Positions 9,010 to 18,218 of a DNA stretch of 64,000 nt are shown here, in pieces; the stretch's first letter is position 1; every line of letters begins with the position of its first letter. The stretch is from the NCBI RefSeq assembly GCF_003265305.2, contig NZ_CP033459.1, forward strand, positions 248,001 to 312,000. Direction: 5' to 3'. This DNA comes from Pseudoprevotella muciniphila. GTDB lineage: Bacteria > Bacteroidota > Bacteroidia > Bacteroidales > Bacteroidaceae. Below the pieces are notes generated by a model that had not been told where the DNA came from, made no database searches, and saw only the letters and a program-made list of their open reading frames with translations. Position numbers and translations under genes: made by a program.

Positions 9010-10311
9010 ATGATAATAGGAAAATTAGTAAACATCAACAGACTCAGAATAAAGATAATGGGTCTGTTGCTGCTTTTTGGTTTTAATAATAATGCCTTTG
9101 CTCAATGCGACAGTGCACTCGTCAGATTTCTCAGCGAGAAATATGATGTGAATTTCTCTGACAATAACCGCATGGTCATCTTCAAGAATGGCGAGGAGAA
9201 ATTCAGGGACATGTTTGAGGCTATACGTCAGGCAAAGAGTACGGTTCATTTGGAATACTTCAATTTTCGCAACGACTCCGTGTCTGCATGTCTCTTCGAC
9301 ATCCTTGCAGAAAAAGTTAAGCAGGGTGTGAAGGTCAGGGCACTATTCGACGGCTTTGGCAATTCTTCAAACAACCGTCCGCTCAAGGAATATCATCTGA
9401 AGAAGTTGCATGAACAAGGCATTGAAATTTATGAGTTCGACAAAGTGAAATTCCCGTGGGTCAACCATGTGTTCAACAGAGACCATCGAAAGATAGTCGT
9501 GGTGGATGGCATGACGGCATACACCGGCGGGATGAATGTGGCAGACTATTATGTCGTTGGAAAACCTGAATTTGGTGATTGGCGCGACATACACGTTAGG
9601 GTTGAAGGAGAAGTGGTCAACGATTTGCAAAAAATTTTCGTAGATTTCTGGAACAAGGTTACCAAGCAACAAGTGTCTGGAGATACACTGTTTCTCGCAG
9701 ACGAGGGACTAAAACGGGAATTTAACAATCTGAAACAAGATACCTGTTCTTCAGCAGGAAAAAAAATAATAGGAGTGGTGGACCGCGTGCCCAACAAAAC
9801 CCCTAAAATCATCCGACAGACCTTTGTGAAATGCATTGACAATGCAGAAAAGCAAATTCAGGTCATCAACCCGTATTTCACACTGAACAGAAAAATCAGA
9901 CGTGCATTCAGAAGGGCACTGAAAAGGGGAATTGACGTCCAAATCATGGTTTCTGCCACAAGCGACATACCTGTAACGCCGCGCGCAGTGGAACACGAAG
10001 TGCATCGCTTGATGAAGAAAGGTGCAAAAGTGTATATGTACACAGGCGGTTTCCATCACAGCAAAATCATGATGGTGGATAGTTGTATGAGTTTCATAGG
10101 GTCCGCCAACCTGAACAGCAGAAGCCTGTCGTGGGATTATGAATGTAATCTCCTGATAGCCGACAGACCTACGACTCTCGCTCTACAGCAAATTTTTGAG
10201 GAAGACAAACAGACTCGGTGCTTCGTGTTGGATGAAAAAGCATGGAAATCATTCTCCAAGTCCAGAAGGTTCCAGTGTTGGATATACCAGTTCCTGACAC
10301 CATTCCTCTGA
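9010..10311 (+). CDS. Phospholipase D-like protein, cardiolipin synthase family, probably exported
   Basis: The 433-residue protein has two HKD motifs: H159-R-K161 with D166, and H350-S-K352 in FHHSKIMMVD followed by GSANLNSRS. The pair is diagnostic of the PLD superfamily and closest to bacterial cardiolipin synthases, which condense two phosphatidylglycerols. Instead of the two N-terminal membrane helices of ClsA there is one hydrophobic segment (about 15-31) ending AFAQ, which looks like a signal peptide, so activity in the periplasm or outside is likely (inference). It may start at Met17. It sits in the Kdo operon, consistent with an envelope role, but the substrate is not provable here. 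Confidence 0.85.
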   Translation: MIIGKLVNINRLRIKIMGLLLLFGFNNNAFAQCDSALVRFLSEKYDVNFSDNNRMVIFKNGEEKFRDMFEAIRQAKSTVHLEYFNFRNDSVSACLFDILAEKVKQGVKVRALFDGFGNSSNNRPLKEYHLKKLHEQGIEIYEFDKVKFPWVNHVFNRDHRKIVVVDGMTAYTGGMNVADYYVVGKPEFGDWRDIHVRVEGEVVNDLQKIFVDFWNKVTKQQVSGDTLFLADEGLKREFNNLKQDTCSSAGKKIIGVVDRVPNKTPKIIRQTFVKCIDNAEKQIQVINPYFTLNRKIRRAFRRALKRGIDVQIMVSATSDIPVTPRAVEHEVHRLMKKGAKVYMYTGGFHHSKIMMVDSCMSFIGSANLNSRSLSWDYECNLLIADRPTTLALQQIFEEDKQTRCFVLDEKAWKSFSKSRRFQCWIYQFLTPFL

Positions 10312-10336
10312 ATGTCTAAGTAGAATTTTCTTAAAG

Positions 10337-11575
10337 ATGGGAAATACAAATAAGATGAAAAGTAACTCTCTGAATATGGCAAAAGGTCTGCTTTTGATCC
10401 TTTTTGTCCTCTCTGAATGTACATCAATTCCAGATGTGGGTGGGTTCCTCGCTATGTTTTGTCTGCCTGCATTGTTTATGGCAATAGGCAGCGCCTTCGA
10501 CACTGCCTTGCTGCAAAATAAAACGAAATTTATCAAGCGTTGCTTCAGGCGGATATACATACCATTCGTTGTTTTTGCGCTCATTTTCCTTTTCTTGCAC
10601 AATCTGCTGTCATGGATCGGTGTTGTTTCGCATGACAGTATTTATACATGGGCTAAAGGCAATCAGAATGCGTGGAGCATTGTCTGGAATATGTCGGGCT
10701 TTGATGAAGAGATGTGCGGCCCCTTTTGGATATTCCGGGCACTTTTTCTGGGGTCAGTGTCCTATCTGGTCATTTACTCTCTGTGTAAGAAACTGTCCTA
10801 TTTTACTGATGAAAAAGAGGTGAGATGGGCTGTAGTAACCATCAGTGCCTTACTTCTGATTTGGCAGGTATTGTCTGGTGTGAAAGTTACGGGTGTTGAC
10901 GGTGGAGGTTACAGAGAACTGATGGCGCTCTTCTTTATGGCATGTGGAGCACTGTACAATATATATAGAAATGAGTTACGCATCAACTGGATTTGGATAT
11001 TGGTGTTGATGATGTTGCTTGTTGCTTCATATCTGTTGATGCCTGCACAACTCGAAATGCAAGCCAACATTTTTGAAACACTTAAACTACTCCTTCCAAC
11101 TATTGCGGCATTCCTGCTCATTGATACATTTACCTCATTATTCGATGACGAGAGCGCAGTAAAGCAATCGTTGAGACATGTGGGAAGTCGCGCAGTGTAT
11201 GTCATTGCTTGCATTGTGGCAGGTCTTAAAATTGCATCGATGCTGGTCATAGCATTCTCTTCTGCAGCATGGACTGAATTAGAGAAAACAAATGTAGTCA
11301 AGATAGGAGATGGCTTCTCGTTTACAGATATTTTGTATTTCATCTTCGGCCTGGGCTTCCCTCTGCTCGTGTGCTACATCTTTAACAAACTTGACGTACG
11401 CTACCACATGGATTTCGCCAAAATAGTGGAGTTTATAGTATCACTTTTGAAATTCATTTTGGTTACGCTCTTCAAATTCGTTGTTCTGCTATTCCATTTC
11501 ATTGTAGATTTGGCAAAAGGAATCGCATCAGTCATCAGGGACTTCTGGAAAGCGTCCAATCCAAAAGATGATTGA
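10337..11575 (+). CDS. Multi-pass membrane protein, acyltransferase-3-like
   Basis: A 412-residue protein with about ten hydrophobic segments. The N-terminal half recalls the acyltransferase-3 family: an early helix (AKGLLLILFVLSEC), a second helix, a short basic loop (KRCFRRIYIPFVVFALIF), and GPFWIFRALFLGSVSYLVIY, which resembles the W-F-x-x-A-L helix. These proteins O-acylate surface sugars. The classic early His is not evident, so catalytic activity is uncertain. The C-terminus has an unusual hydrophobic helix pair (about 365-400). It lies 25 bp after the PLD-like gene and probably belongs to the same envelope operon. It ends before a bidirectional terminator. Confidence 0.55.
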   Translation: MGNTNKMKSNSLNMAKGLLLILFVLSECTSIPDVGGFLAMFCLPALFMAIGSAFDTALLQNKTKFIKRCFRRIYIPFVVFALIFLFLHNLLSWIGVVSHDSIYTWAKGNQNAWSIVWNMSGFDEEMCGPFWIFRALFLGSVSYLVIYSLCKKLSYFTDEKEVRWAVVTISALLLIWQVLSGVKVTGVDGGGYRELMALFFMACGALYNIYRNELRINWIWILVLMMLLVASYLLMPAQLEMQANIFETLKLLLPTIAAFLLIDTFTSLFDDESAVKQSLRHVGSRAVYVIACIVAGLKIASMLVIAFSSAAWTELEKTNVVKIGDGFSFTDILYFIFGLGFPLLVCYIFNKLDVRYHMDFAKIVEFIVSLLKFILVTLFKFVVLLFHFIVDLAKGIASVIRDFWKASNPKDD

Positions 11576-11640
11576 GTCTAAACAGTTGAGACTCATTGAA
11601 GTCATATACTATGCTGTGAAAGTGTCGCAACAAGAAAAAA

Positions 11641-11682
11641 AAGCGGTGGGTTGCTAAATATGAACTAGCAACCCACCGCTTT
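11641..11682. terminator. Bidirectional intrinsic terminator
   Basis: Perfect 16-bp inverted repeat AAGCGGTGGGTTGCTA / TAGCAACCCACCGCTT around a 10-nt centre, preceded by an A-run and followed by TTTTG. It lies between the convergent membrane acyltransferase-like gene and rho. Confidence 0.9.
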
Positions 11683-11700
11683 TGTGTTTGTGTGTCGTGT

Positions 11701-13638
11701 CTATTGATTGGCTGACAGCAGGAATTCCTGATTATTATAGGTGTTATTCATCTGACGCACGATAAACGTGATGGCTTCTACGGGGTTCATGTCTGCCAGG
11801 TGGTTGCGATATTGCTGCATGAAGTTGATGGTCTCGCTGTCTTGCAGCAAGTCATCGCGTCGTGTGCTCGATGCCGTGAGGTTTACAGCAGGATAGATAC
11901 GCTTGTTGGCAATGTTGCGGTCAAGTTGCAATTCCATATTACCCGTTCCCTTGAACTCCTCAAAAATCACTTCGTCCATCTTGCTGCCCGTGTCAATCAG
12001 TGCCGTTGCAATGATGGTCAGCGACCCACCGTTCTCAATGTTTCGTGCAGCACCGAAGAAGCGCTTTGGCTTTTGCAGTGCATTGGCATCAACACCACCT
12101 GTAAGTACCTTGCCCGAAGCAGGTGCCACAGTGTTGTAGGCTCTCGCCAGACGTGTGATGGAGTCGAGGAAAATGACCACGTCGTGCCCACATTCAACCA
12201 TGCGTTTAGCCTTTTCAAGTACAATATTGGCAATCTTTACATGGTGCGATGCCGGTTCGTCAAAGGTCGATGCAATGACTTCAGCCTTCACGGTGCGTGC
12301 CATGTCGGTAACTTCTTCAGGACGCTCGTCGATGAGGAGCATCATCAGATAGGTGTTGGGATGGTTCTCGGCTATGGCATTGGCAATGTCCTTCATCAGA
12401 AGCGTCTTGCCCGTCTTGGGCTGAGCCACGATAAGCGCACGCTGTCCTTTTCCGATGGGTGAGAATAGATCTACTATTCTTCGCGACAGACTCTCGCCGT
12501 TGCGTGAGCATAGTGTGAATTTCTCATCAGGAAATAGGGGGGTGAGATGCTCAAACGCTACTCTGTCACGTATCCTTGATGGTTCCAGTCCGTTGATGCG
12601 TTTCACATCTACCAATGAGAAGAACTTTTCGTTGTCGCGAGGTATTTTCACGATAACATCCACCACGTCACCCGTCTTAAGATTCCACTGTCGCACCTGA
12701 TTGGGTGCCACGTAGATATCGTCGGGCGAGGTGAGGTAGTTGTAGTCGGACGAACGGAGGAATCCAAAACCTTCGGGCATTACTTCCAGCACACCGCTGC
12801 CTTCTATCTGTGCCTCTGGCAGAGCCATCACCTGACGTATCATTTCTGCCTCACTTTGCTGTTGCTGGCGGATGTTTACCTGAGTATCATGTTGTACGAC
12901 AGTGGGAGGATTGTCCTTGAAACGGTGAAATTTTGTAGCAGTCGATGTGTTAGAATCATCGAAGCCAAAATTGCTACCGCTGTAAGTCATGGGCACATCT
13001 TCTATGATAATAAGTTCCTGACTGTTCAGTTCCTCTAACACCTGCTCGCGACTCTTGCTTTCAGCGGTCGCTTGCTCTTGGCTTTCTCCACTTTCAGCCT
13101 CTTTCTTTTCTGTGTTCAGATGTTGCTGCAGGGTTTGCTGGACAGTGGAAAAATCCACATGGTCATCCTGGCCGTTCCGCTCTGCGTTACTACGTATTTG
13201 CTCAGATAAGAATTCGGGTAGTTCGTCGGATGGCTTGCCTGACGTTTTTTCTGTGTCATTTGCAGTAGCAGCATTTTCTGCTGCGGCAAACAGGTCATTG
13301 CCAAACGTTGTCTGTCTTGGCTTCGGTTCGGCTGTATTTTGCATAGGATCTATGTCACTTGTGCCTTGCATCGTTCTGGTTGTGCTGCTTGCATCTATCT
13401 TCTCTGCATTACCATCGCTGGTGGCAGAATACACGCGGTTAAAACCTGCAGAACTGATGCGTGCCCGTTTGGGTTTAGGGGCAGTCTCTTGTGGCTCTTG
13501 CGGTGTGTTGGAAAGAATCTCGTCAATGAGCTCACTTTTGCGCTTTCCGCTAAGACGCTTGATGCCAAGTTCCTGTGCTATAGGACGAAGTTCGTCCAGC
13601 ACCATGCTCTCAAGCATCTCTCTTGTATATTGCTTCAT
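11701..13638 (-). CDS. rho: Transcription termination factor Rho with long disordered N-terminal insert
   Basis: At 645 residues this is much longer than E. coli Rho (419). Residues 1-42 form the Rho N-terminal helical domain ([20 protein letters not shown]). Residues about 45-265 are polar and low in complexity (Gln, Glu, Ser, Thr, Asn). The RNA-binding cold-shock-like domain follows ([20 protein letters not shown], near 280-300), then the RecA-type motor with Walker A QPKTGKT near 405 and [15 protein letters not shown]. Rho unwinds RNA and terminates untranslated transcripts. A disordered Rho insert that drives phase separation is known in Bacteroides. The gene has a consensus promoter about 210 bp upstream, leaving a roughly 200-nt leader. 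Confidence 0.96.
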   Translation of the reverse strand: MKQYTREMLESMVLDELRPIAQELGIKRLSGKRKSELIDEILSNTPQEPQETAPKPKRARISSAGFNRVYSATSDGNAEKIDASSTTRTMQGTSDIDPMQNTAEPKPRQTTFGNDLFAAAENAATANDTEKTSGKPSDELPEFLSEQIRSNAERNGQDDHVDFSTVQQTLQQHLNTEKKEAESGESQEQATAESKSREQVLEELNSQELIIIEDVPMTYSGSNFGFDDSNTSTATKFHRFKDNPPTVVQHDTQVNIRQQQQSEAEMIRQVMALPEAQIEGSGVLEVMPEGFGFLRSSDYNYLTSPDDIYVAPNQVRQWNLKTGDVVDVIVKIPRDNEKFFSLVDVKRINGLEPSRIRDRVAFEHLTPLFPDEKFTLCSRNGESLSRRIVDLFSPIGKGQRALIVAQPKTGKTLLMKDIANAIAENHPNTYLMMLLIDERPEEVTDMARTVKAEVIASTFDEPASHHVKIANIVLEKAKRMVECGHDVVIFLDSITRLARAYNTVAPASGKVLTGGVDANALQKPKRFFGAARNIENGGSLTIIATALIDTGSKMDEVIFEEFKGTGNMELQLDRNIANKRIYPAVNLTASSTRRDDLLQDSETINFMQQYRNHLADMNPVEAITFIVRQMNNTYNNQEFLLSANQ

Positions 13639-13679
13639 AATGTCTTTAATTTCAGTCTTTGTTGTATCCGTTGCATATT

Positions 13680-13711
13680 TTTCTTACATAATATGTTTCT
13701 TACATAATATG
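13680..13711. repeat. 16-bp direct tandem duplication in the rho leader
   Basis: TTTCTTACATAATATG occurs twice in a row without a mismatch (13680-13695 and 13696-13711), 42 bp upstream of the rho start codon and inside its predicted 5' untranslated region. Each unit ends with a small palindromic CATAATATG-like core. Nothing else similar occurs nearby. Confidence 0.9.
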
Positions 13712-13845
13712 TGGCACATCAAGCAAGCATCATGGTTTATATACCTACTTAAACGCACTGTTGCGCGACGGAGATGATTAAATGTTGGGAAATGTTGATT
13801 ATAGGTTGTAAAATCTAATGGAGGCTGAAAACCTCATTCGGAATG

Positions 13846-13876
13846 CAAAATTAGTCCTTTTTTCGTAACAGGCAAA
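13846..13876 (-). promoter_or_regulatory. Bacteroidetes-type promoter for rho
   Basis: Read on the minus strand: TTTG at 13876-13873, 19 bp, then TAATTTTG at 13853-13846. This matches the consensus exactly. Transcription would start near 13838, giving rho a leader of about 200 nt, long for this genome and reminiscent of autoregulated rho leaders elsewhere (inference). Confidence 0.8.
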
Positions 13877-13952
13877 CTTTTATTGAAAAAAAACTTCAAA
13901 TCCGCCCCTTTTTTGTATGTTTGCAATGATTTTATCATATTTTAGTAAGCAG

Positions 13953-15209
13953 ATGAAACCACTGGCAGAAAGATTACGACCTCAAAGTCTCAAGGAATAC
14001 ATCGGGCAGAAACATCTTGTTGGCGAAGGTGCCGTGTTGAGCAACATGATATCTTCAGGACGTATCTCGTCCTTTATCCTGTGGGGACCTCCCGGAGTTG
14101 GGAAGACCACACTGGCTAAAATAATAGCGCAGACACTCGATATTCCTTTTTATACACTAAGTGCCGTGAGTAGCGGAGTCAAGGAAGTGCGCGATGTTAT
14201 TGAAAGTGCAAGGAAAAATCAGTTTTTCGGCACACAGAGCCCTATACTCTTCATTGATGAGATACACCGCTTCTCAAAGAGCCAGCAAGATTCTCTTCTG
14301 GCTGCCGTGGAGACAGGGGCAATCACACTTATAGGTGCCACGACGGAAAATCCTTCGTTCGAGGTGATACGTCCGCTACTTTCAAGATGCCAGGTCTATA
14401 CACTCCAGCCGCTTACTGAGGATGAACTGTTACAACTCCTTGACCGTGCCATCAATGAGGACATCGTTCTGAAAGAACGTCAGGTAAAAATGGAAGAAAC
14501 TTCTGCCCTGATGAGATACAGCAGCGGTGATGCCAGAAAACTCCTGAACATCCTCGATCTTTTGTTGAACGCTTCCGATGAAGGCACGCTTGTCATCAAT
14601 GACAAAATCGTTACAGATCGACTACAGCAAAATCCCATGGCGTATGACAAAGATGGCGAAATGCACTACGACATCATTTCGGCGTTCATCAAGAGTATCC
14701 GAGGAAGCGATCCTGACGCAGCACTTTATTGGTTGGCGAGGATGATAGAGGGTGGGGAAGACCCGAAATTCATAGCCCGCAGGTTGCTTATTTCTGCAGC
14801 AGAAGACATAGGGCTTGCGAATCCTAATGCACTGCTGCTCGCCAATGCCGCCTTCGATGCCGTGGCTAAAATTGGCTGGCCCGAAGGACGTATTCCTTTG
14901 GCAGAAGCAACGGTGTATCTTGCCACAAGTCCGAAGAGCAACTCAGCCTATATGGGTGTTAATAATGCCATATCGAAGGTGAAAGAGACAGGCAATCTCC
15001 CCGTGCCACTGCACTTGAGGAATGCGCCTACGAAATTGATGAAAAATCTGGGCTACGGCGAGAGTTACAAGTATCCACACGATTTTCCCGGACATTTCGT
15101 CAGTCAGCAGTATTTGCCCGACGAACTCAAAGACGAACACTTCTGGACACCTGCCGATAATCCGGCAGAAGACAAGTTGAAGGCACGAATGGGCGGATAT
15201 TGGAAGTAG
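13953..15209 (+). CDS. rarA: Replication-associated recombination protein A (AAA ATPase, RarA/MgsA)
   Basis: Starting at [13 protein letters not shown], the protein has 418 residues with the order typical of RarA: IGQKHLVG, Walker [11 protein letters not shown], Walker [16 protein letters not shown], sensor 1 [11 protein letters not shown], then the tetramerisation region with [21 protein letters not shown]. RarA acts at stalled forks and single-strand gaps. An in-frame ATG at 13917 would add 12 residues, but a -7-like TATGTTTG lies at 13916-13923, so translation from there is unlikely; 13953 fits the conserved N-terminus. Divergent from rho; convergent with rubrerythrin. Confidence 0.93.
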   Translation: MKPLAERLRPQSLKEYIGQKHLVGEGAVLSNMISSGRISSFILWGPPGVGKTTLAKIIAQTLDIPFYTLSAVSSGVKEVRDVIESARKNQFFGTQSPILFIDEIHRFSKSQQDSLLAAVETGAITLIGATTENPSFEVIRPLLSRCQVYTLQPLTEDELLQLLDRAINEDIVLKERQVKMEETSALMRYSSGDARKLLNILDLLLNASDEGTLVINDKIVTDRLQQNPMAYDKDGEMHYDIISAFIKSIRGSDPDAALYWLARMIEGGEDPKFIARRLLISAAEDIGLANPNALLLANAAFDAVAKIGWPEGRIPLAEATVYLATSPKSNSAYMGVNNAISKVKETGNLPVPLHLRNAPTKLMKNLGYGESYKYPHDFPGHFVSQQYLPDELKDEHFWTPADNPAEDKLKARMGGYWK

Positions 15210-15211
15210 TA

Positions 15212-15280
15212 AAGGTTACAGGTTACATCTGCGCAAAGTCTTTTATGTATTGACTTTTGGCGCGATGTAACCTGTAACTT
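15212..15280. repeat. Long imperfect inverted repeat between rarA and rubrerythrin
   Basis: The left arm AAGGTTACAGGTTACATC (15212-15229) pairs with GATGTAACCTGTAACTT (15264-15280) with one bulge, and the inner GCGCAAAGTC pairs with GACTTTTGGCGC. The result is an imperfect hairpin of nearly 30 bp filling the gap between convergent genes. It may terminate transcription in both directions, although no strong U-tract follows on the plus strand. Confidence 0.7.
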
Positions 15281-15323
15281 ATTAGCCTTTTAATTCTATG
15301 CCGTTAAGACAAGTCGCAAATAA

Positions 15324-15866
15324 TCAATAATTCTCTGCGCGAACCTGGAAATAACTCTGTGGGTGTGCGCATACGGGGCAAATTTCTGGTGCCTGCTTGC
15401 CTACGATGATATGACCGCAGTTGGAACATTGCCATACAGCGTCGCCTTCTTTTGAGAAGACCACCTTGTCCTCAATGTTCTTGAGCAGTTTACGATAGCG
15501 TTCTTCGTGTTCCTTCTCGATGGCACCTACCATTCTGAACTTCTCTGCTATTTCTGTGAAGCCTTCCTCGCGTGCTGTGCGTTCAAATTCTGCATACATG
15601 TCAGTCCACTCGTAGTTCTCTCCGGCTGCTGCATCTGCAAGGTTTTCAGTGGTCTGTGGAATTGCTCCGCCGTGCAGATACTTGAACCAAACCTTGGCAT
15701 GCTCCTTTTCGTTCTTTGCCGTCTCTTCGAAGATGGAGGCCATCTGTACATAGCCATCCTTCTTTGCGCGTGATGCATAGTAGAGATATTTCGTATGTGC
15801 CTGAGACTCGCCTGCAAATGCGGCTTGCAGATTCTTTTCTGTTTGTGTACCTTTAATGTCCTTCAT
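15324..15866 (-). CDS. rbr: Rubrerythrin
   Basis: A 180-residue protein with an N-terminal ferritin-like diiron domain (about 1-140; [42 protein letters not shown] supply the Glu/His ligands) and a C-terminal rubredoxin-like Fe(Cys)4 site ([23 protein letters not shown]). Rubrerythrin reduces hydrogen peroxide in the cytoplasm of anaerobes, consistent with an obligate anaerobe. The gene stands alone with its own AT-rich upstream region containing TATATTTG (complement of 15905-15912), a good -7 box. Confidence 0.96.
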   Translation of the reverse strand: MKDIKGTQTEKNLQAAFAGESQAHTKYLYYASRAKKDGYVQMASIFEETAKNEKEHAKVWFKYLHGGAIPQTTENLADAAAGENYEWTDMYAEFERTAREEGFTEIAEKFRMVGAIEKEHEERYRKLLKNIEDKVVFSKEGDAVWQCSNCGHIIVGKQAPEICPVCAHPQSYFQVRAENY

Positions 15867-15983
15867 TTTGTTTGAAAATTTAATTAATTTGTTTTAATCG
15901 TTTGCAAATATAATACAAATTATCTTCTTGTAACGTTATATTTGAAACTTTCTCACTGTGGCGTTGTTTTTTTAGGATAAAAT

Positions 15984-16014
15984 TTTGTAGTTTAGGAAAT
16001 AGTTTGTAATTTTG
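15984..16014 (+). promoter_or_regulatory. Promoter for the initiator tRNA
   Basis: TTTG at 15984-15987, 19 bp, TAATTTTG at 16007-16014, exactly the Bacteroidetes consensus. The tRNA begins 36 bp further on, implying a short 5' leader removed by RNase P. Confidence 0.8.
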
Positions 16015-16049
16015 CACCGCATTTACAGAAATGCCTTAAGATTTCACAT

Positions 16050-16122
16050 CGCGGAGTGGAGCAGTTGGTAGCTCGCCAGGCTCATAACCTGGAGGTCATT
16101 GGTTCGAGTCCAATCTCCGCAA
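16050..16122 (+). tRNA. tRNA-fMet (CAU), initiator
   Basis: A 73-nt cloverleaf without encoded CCA. The anticodon loop is CTCATAA. Initiator hallmarks are the C1:A72 mismatch (CGCGGAG against CTCCGCA) and A11:U24 in the D stem. The anticodon stem is CCAGG/CCTGG, so the usual run of three G:C pairs (29-31 with 39-41) is A:U, G:C, G:C here. Followed at once by an intrinsic terminator. Confidence 0.93.
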
Positions 16123-16126
16123 CTAT

Positions 16127-16155
16127 ATAGCAACGTCTCAGTTGCTATTTTTTTT
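16127..16155 (+). terminator. Intrinsic terminator of the initiator tRNA
   Basis: Stem ATAGCAAC / GTTGCTAT (8 bp) with a 6-nt loop, followed by a run of seven or more T. It starts 5 bp after the tRNA. Confidence 0.85.
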
Positions 16156-16186
16156 GGATAAATTTTACAAATACAATCATTCAAAT

Positions 16187-16217
16187 TTTGTACTTACACG
16201 TCAAAACACTAATTTTG
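16187..16217 (+). promoter_or_regulatory. Promoter for yidC
   Basis: TTTG at 16187-16190, 19 bp, TAATTTTG at 16210-16217. The predicted transcript starts about 90 nt before the yidC ATG and probably continues into the S9 peptidase gene. Confidence 0.8.
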
Positions 16218-16310
16218 CAAATTGTTTAAAATAAGGTATGTTTTGTCTGTTATTCAGACGAAAAATATGAAATAAAGCATAATAAACGACAAAAGAAAAC
16301 AATAAATAAA

Positions 16311-18212
16311 ATGGATAAAAATACAATTATCGGCATTGTACTGATGGTTCTCGTGCTCGTAGGGTTTAGTTATTTTAATACTCCCAGCGAAGAAGAAGTC
16401 AAGCAGCAGAAAGAGCGTGTGGAGCGTCAGCAAAAGGAAGCAGAAGAGGCTAAAAAGGCTGCACTTGCGCAAAAAGCGAAACAAACACAGGTTGTGGCAG
16501 TTGACACCACTTCCATCTTCAGGAATGCAGTGACTGGTGATGCAACCCCCGTTGTCCTGGAGAATAAGGAAATCAAGGTAAGCATCAATCCAAAGGGTGG
16601 CAACATCACGCGTGTGGAACTGAAGAATTACAAGAATTATCAGGATTTCAATAATGGCAAACAGGATGCCTCGTTGCTCCTTTACAATGATTCAACTACT
16701 GAAATAAAACTGGAGTATCAACTTGGGGGCAAGCGCTTCTTCGCCGGCGACTACTACTTCAAACCCGAAAACCTTACCAAGAATAGCGTAGACATGGTGC
16801 TTGCCGATGAAACAGGCACACGCAGACTCGTCTATACATACAAATTGAAAGCCGACGATTCTTTCCTCATAGATTTCAACATCCATGCGGAGAACATGAA
16901 GGCAGACCTTGGCGAGGGTATAGCCATCACTTGGCAAGACACTGTGAAACAGCAGGAAAAGGGCTGGTACTTCGAAAACAGGTATTCCACGCTGACCTAC
17001 AAAGACACCAAAGAAGGCACAGAAGTGCTCAACGAAGTGGGTAATGATGAAGAAACAGCAGAAAATGACGTGGACTGGATTGCCTTCAAGAACCAGTATT
17101 TCAGTAGTGTGTTGCTCAGCGAGCAGCCTATGAAGAAAGGTGTCTTCGAAAGCAAGGAAATGGCAGAAAATTCTGGTAAACTGAAACATTTCAGAGCGAC
17201 AGCCCAGATACCATTCGACCCAAGTAATGCTAAAGGTACACAGTTGCAATACTATTTCGGTCCGAACAAATACCTCTATCTTCGGTCTCTTGACGCAGAC
17301 CTCTTAGGCGAAAAGTCGCAGGACCTTGAAGAACTTGTAGATCTCGGATGGCCACTCTTCAAGTGGATAAACCGCTTCTTTACGGTTTATGTGTTCGACT
17401 GGCTGACTAAACTCGGACTACACATGGCACTCGTACTCCTGCTTATCACCATTCTTCTGCGCGTCATCGTGTACTATCCCAACAAGAAGAGTTACCTGAG
17501 CAGTGCAAAGATGCGTGTGTTGAAACCAAAGGTGGACGAACTGAATGCCAAGTATCCCAACAAGGAGGATGCCATGAAGAAGCAACAGGAGATGATGACC
17601 CTCTACAGCCAGTATGGCGTCAGTCCGATGGGAGGTTGCCTACCTATGCTCATACAGATGCCTATCTGGATTGCAATGTTCAACTTCGTGCCGAACGCTT
17701 TCGAACTCCGTCAGCAGAGTTTCCTTTGGGCAGAAGACCTCTCTACATACGATAGTGTCATCTCTTGGGGGTCAGACGTATGGCTCATTGGCGACCACCT
17801 GAGCCTGTTCTGTCTGCTGTTCTGCGTAACGAATGTGGTGTATAGCCTTATCATGATGCGCCAGCAGCAGTCCACTATGAGCAGCGAACAGCAACAGCAG
17901 ATGAAAATCATGCAATGGATGATGCTCCTTATGCCAGTGTTCTTCTTCTTCATGTTCAATAAGTACAGTTCCGGTCTGAACTTCTACTACTTTATCTCCC
18001 TGCTCTTCGGTGCGCTTACCATGTGGTATCTGCGCCGTTCGACCGATGATGCCAAATTGCTCGCAGAACTCGAAGCCAACTACAAGAACAACAAGAACAA
18101 CCCAGAGAAGCGACCTACTGGTATGGCTGCACGCCTTGCTAAACTTCAGGAACAGCAGGAAGAACTGCGCAAAAAACAAGCAGAAATCAATAAACGCAAA
18201 GAAAAAAAATAA
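16311..18212 (+). CDS. yidC: Membrane protein insertase YidC
   Basis: A 633-residue protein with an N-terminal membrane anchor (about 5-22), a charged stretch (EEEVKQQKERVERQQKEAEE), a large periplasmic domain (about 70-350) and the Oxa1-type core (about 365-590). The core contains YPNKKSYLSSAKMRVLKPKV, MMTLYSQYGVSPMGGCLPML and five transmembrane segments, ending in a Lys-rich cytoplasmic tail. YidC inserts and folds inner-membrane proteins with or without SecYEG. The length fits the Gram-negative form. The downstream peptidase gene starts 6 bp after the stop, so the two are probably cotranscribed. Confidence 0.97.
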   Translation: MDKNTIIGIVLMVLVLVGFSYFNTPSEEEVKQQKERVERQQKEAEEAKKAALAQKAKQTQVVAVDTTSIFRNAVTGDATPVVLENKEIKVSINPKGGNITRVELKNYKNYQDFNNGKQDASLLLYNDSTTEIKLEYQLGGKRFFAGDYYFKPENLTKNSVDMVLADETGTRRLVYTYKLKADDSFLIDFNIHAENMKADLGEGIAITWQDTVKQQEKGWYFENRYSTLTYKDTKEGTEVLNEVGNDEETAENDVDWIAFKNQYFSSVLLSEQPMKKGVFESKEMAENSGKLKHFRATAQIPFDPSNAKGTQLQYYFGPNKYLYLRSLDADLLGEKSQDLEELVDLGWPLFKWINRFFTVYVFDWLTKLGLHMALVLLLITILLRVIVYYPNKKSYLSSAKMRVLKPKVDELNAKYPNKEDAMKKQQEMMTLYSQYGVSPMGGCLPMLIQMPIWIAMFNFVPNAFELRQQSFLWAEDLSTYDSVISWGSDVWLIGDHLSLFCLLFCVTNVVYSLIMMRQQQSTMSSEQQQQMKIMQWMMLLMPVFFFFMFNKYSSGLNFYYFISLLFGALTMWYLRRSTDDAKLLAELEANYKNNKNNPEKRPTGMAARLAKLQEQQEELRKKQAEINKRKEKK

Positions 18213-18218
18213 ATTATT

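Noticed and set aside
13917-13952. Upstream ATG for rarA
   Set aside because: It overlaps a -7-like TATGTTTG, so the transcript would not contain it; the conserved N-terminus starts at 13953.
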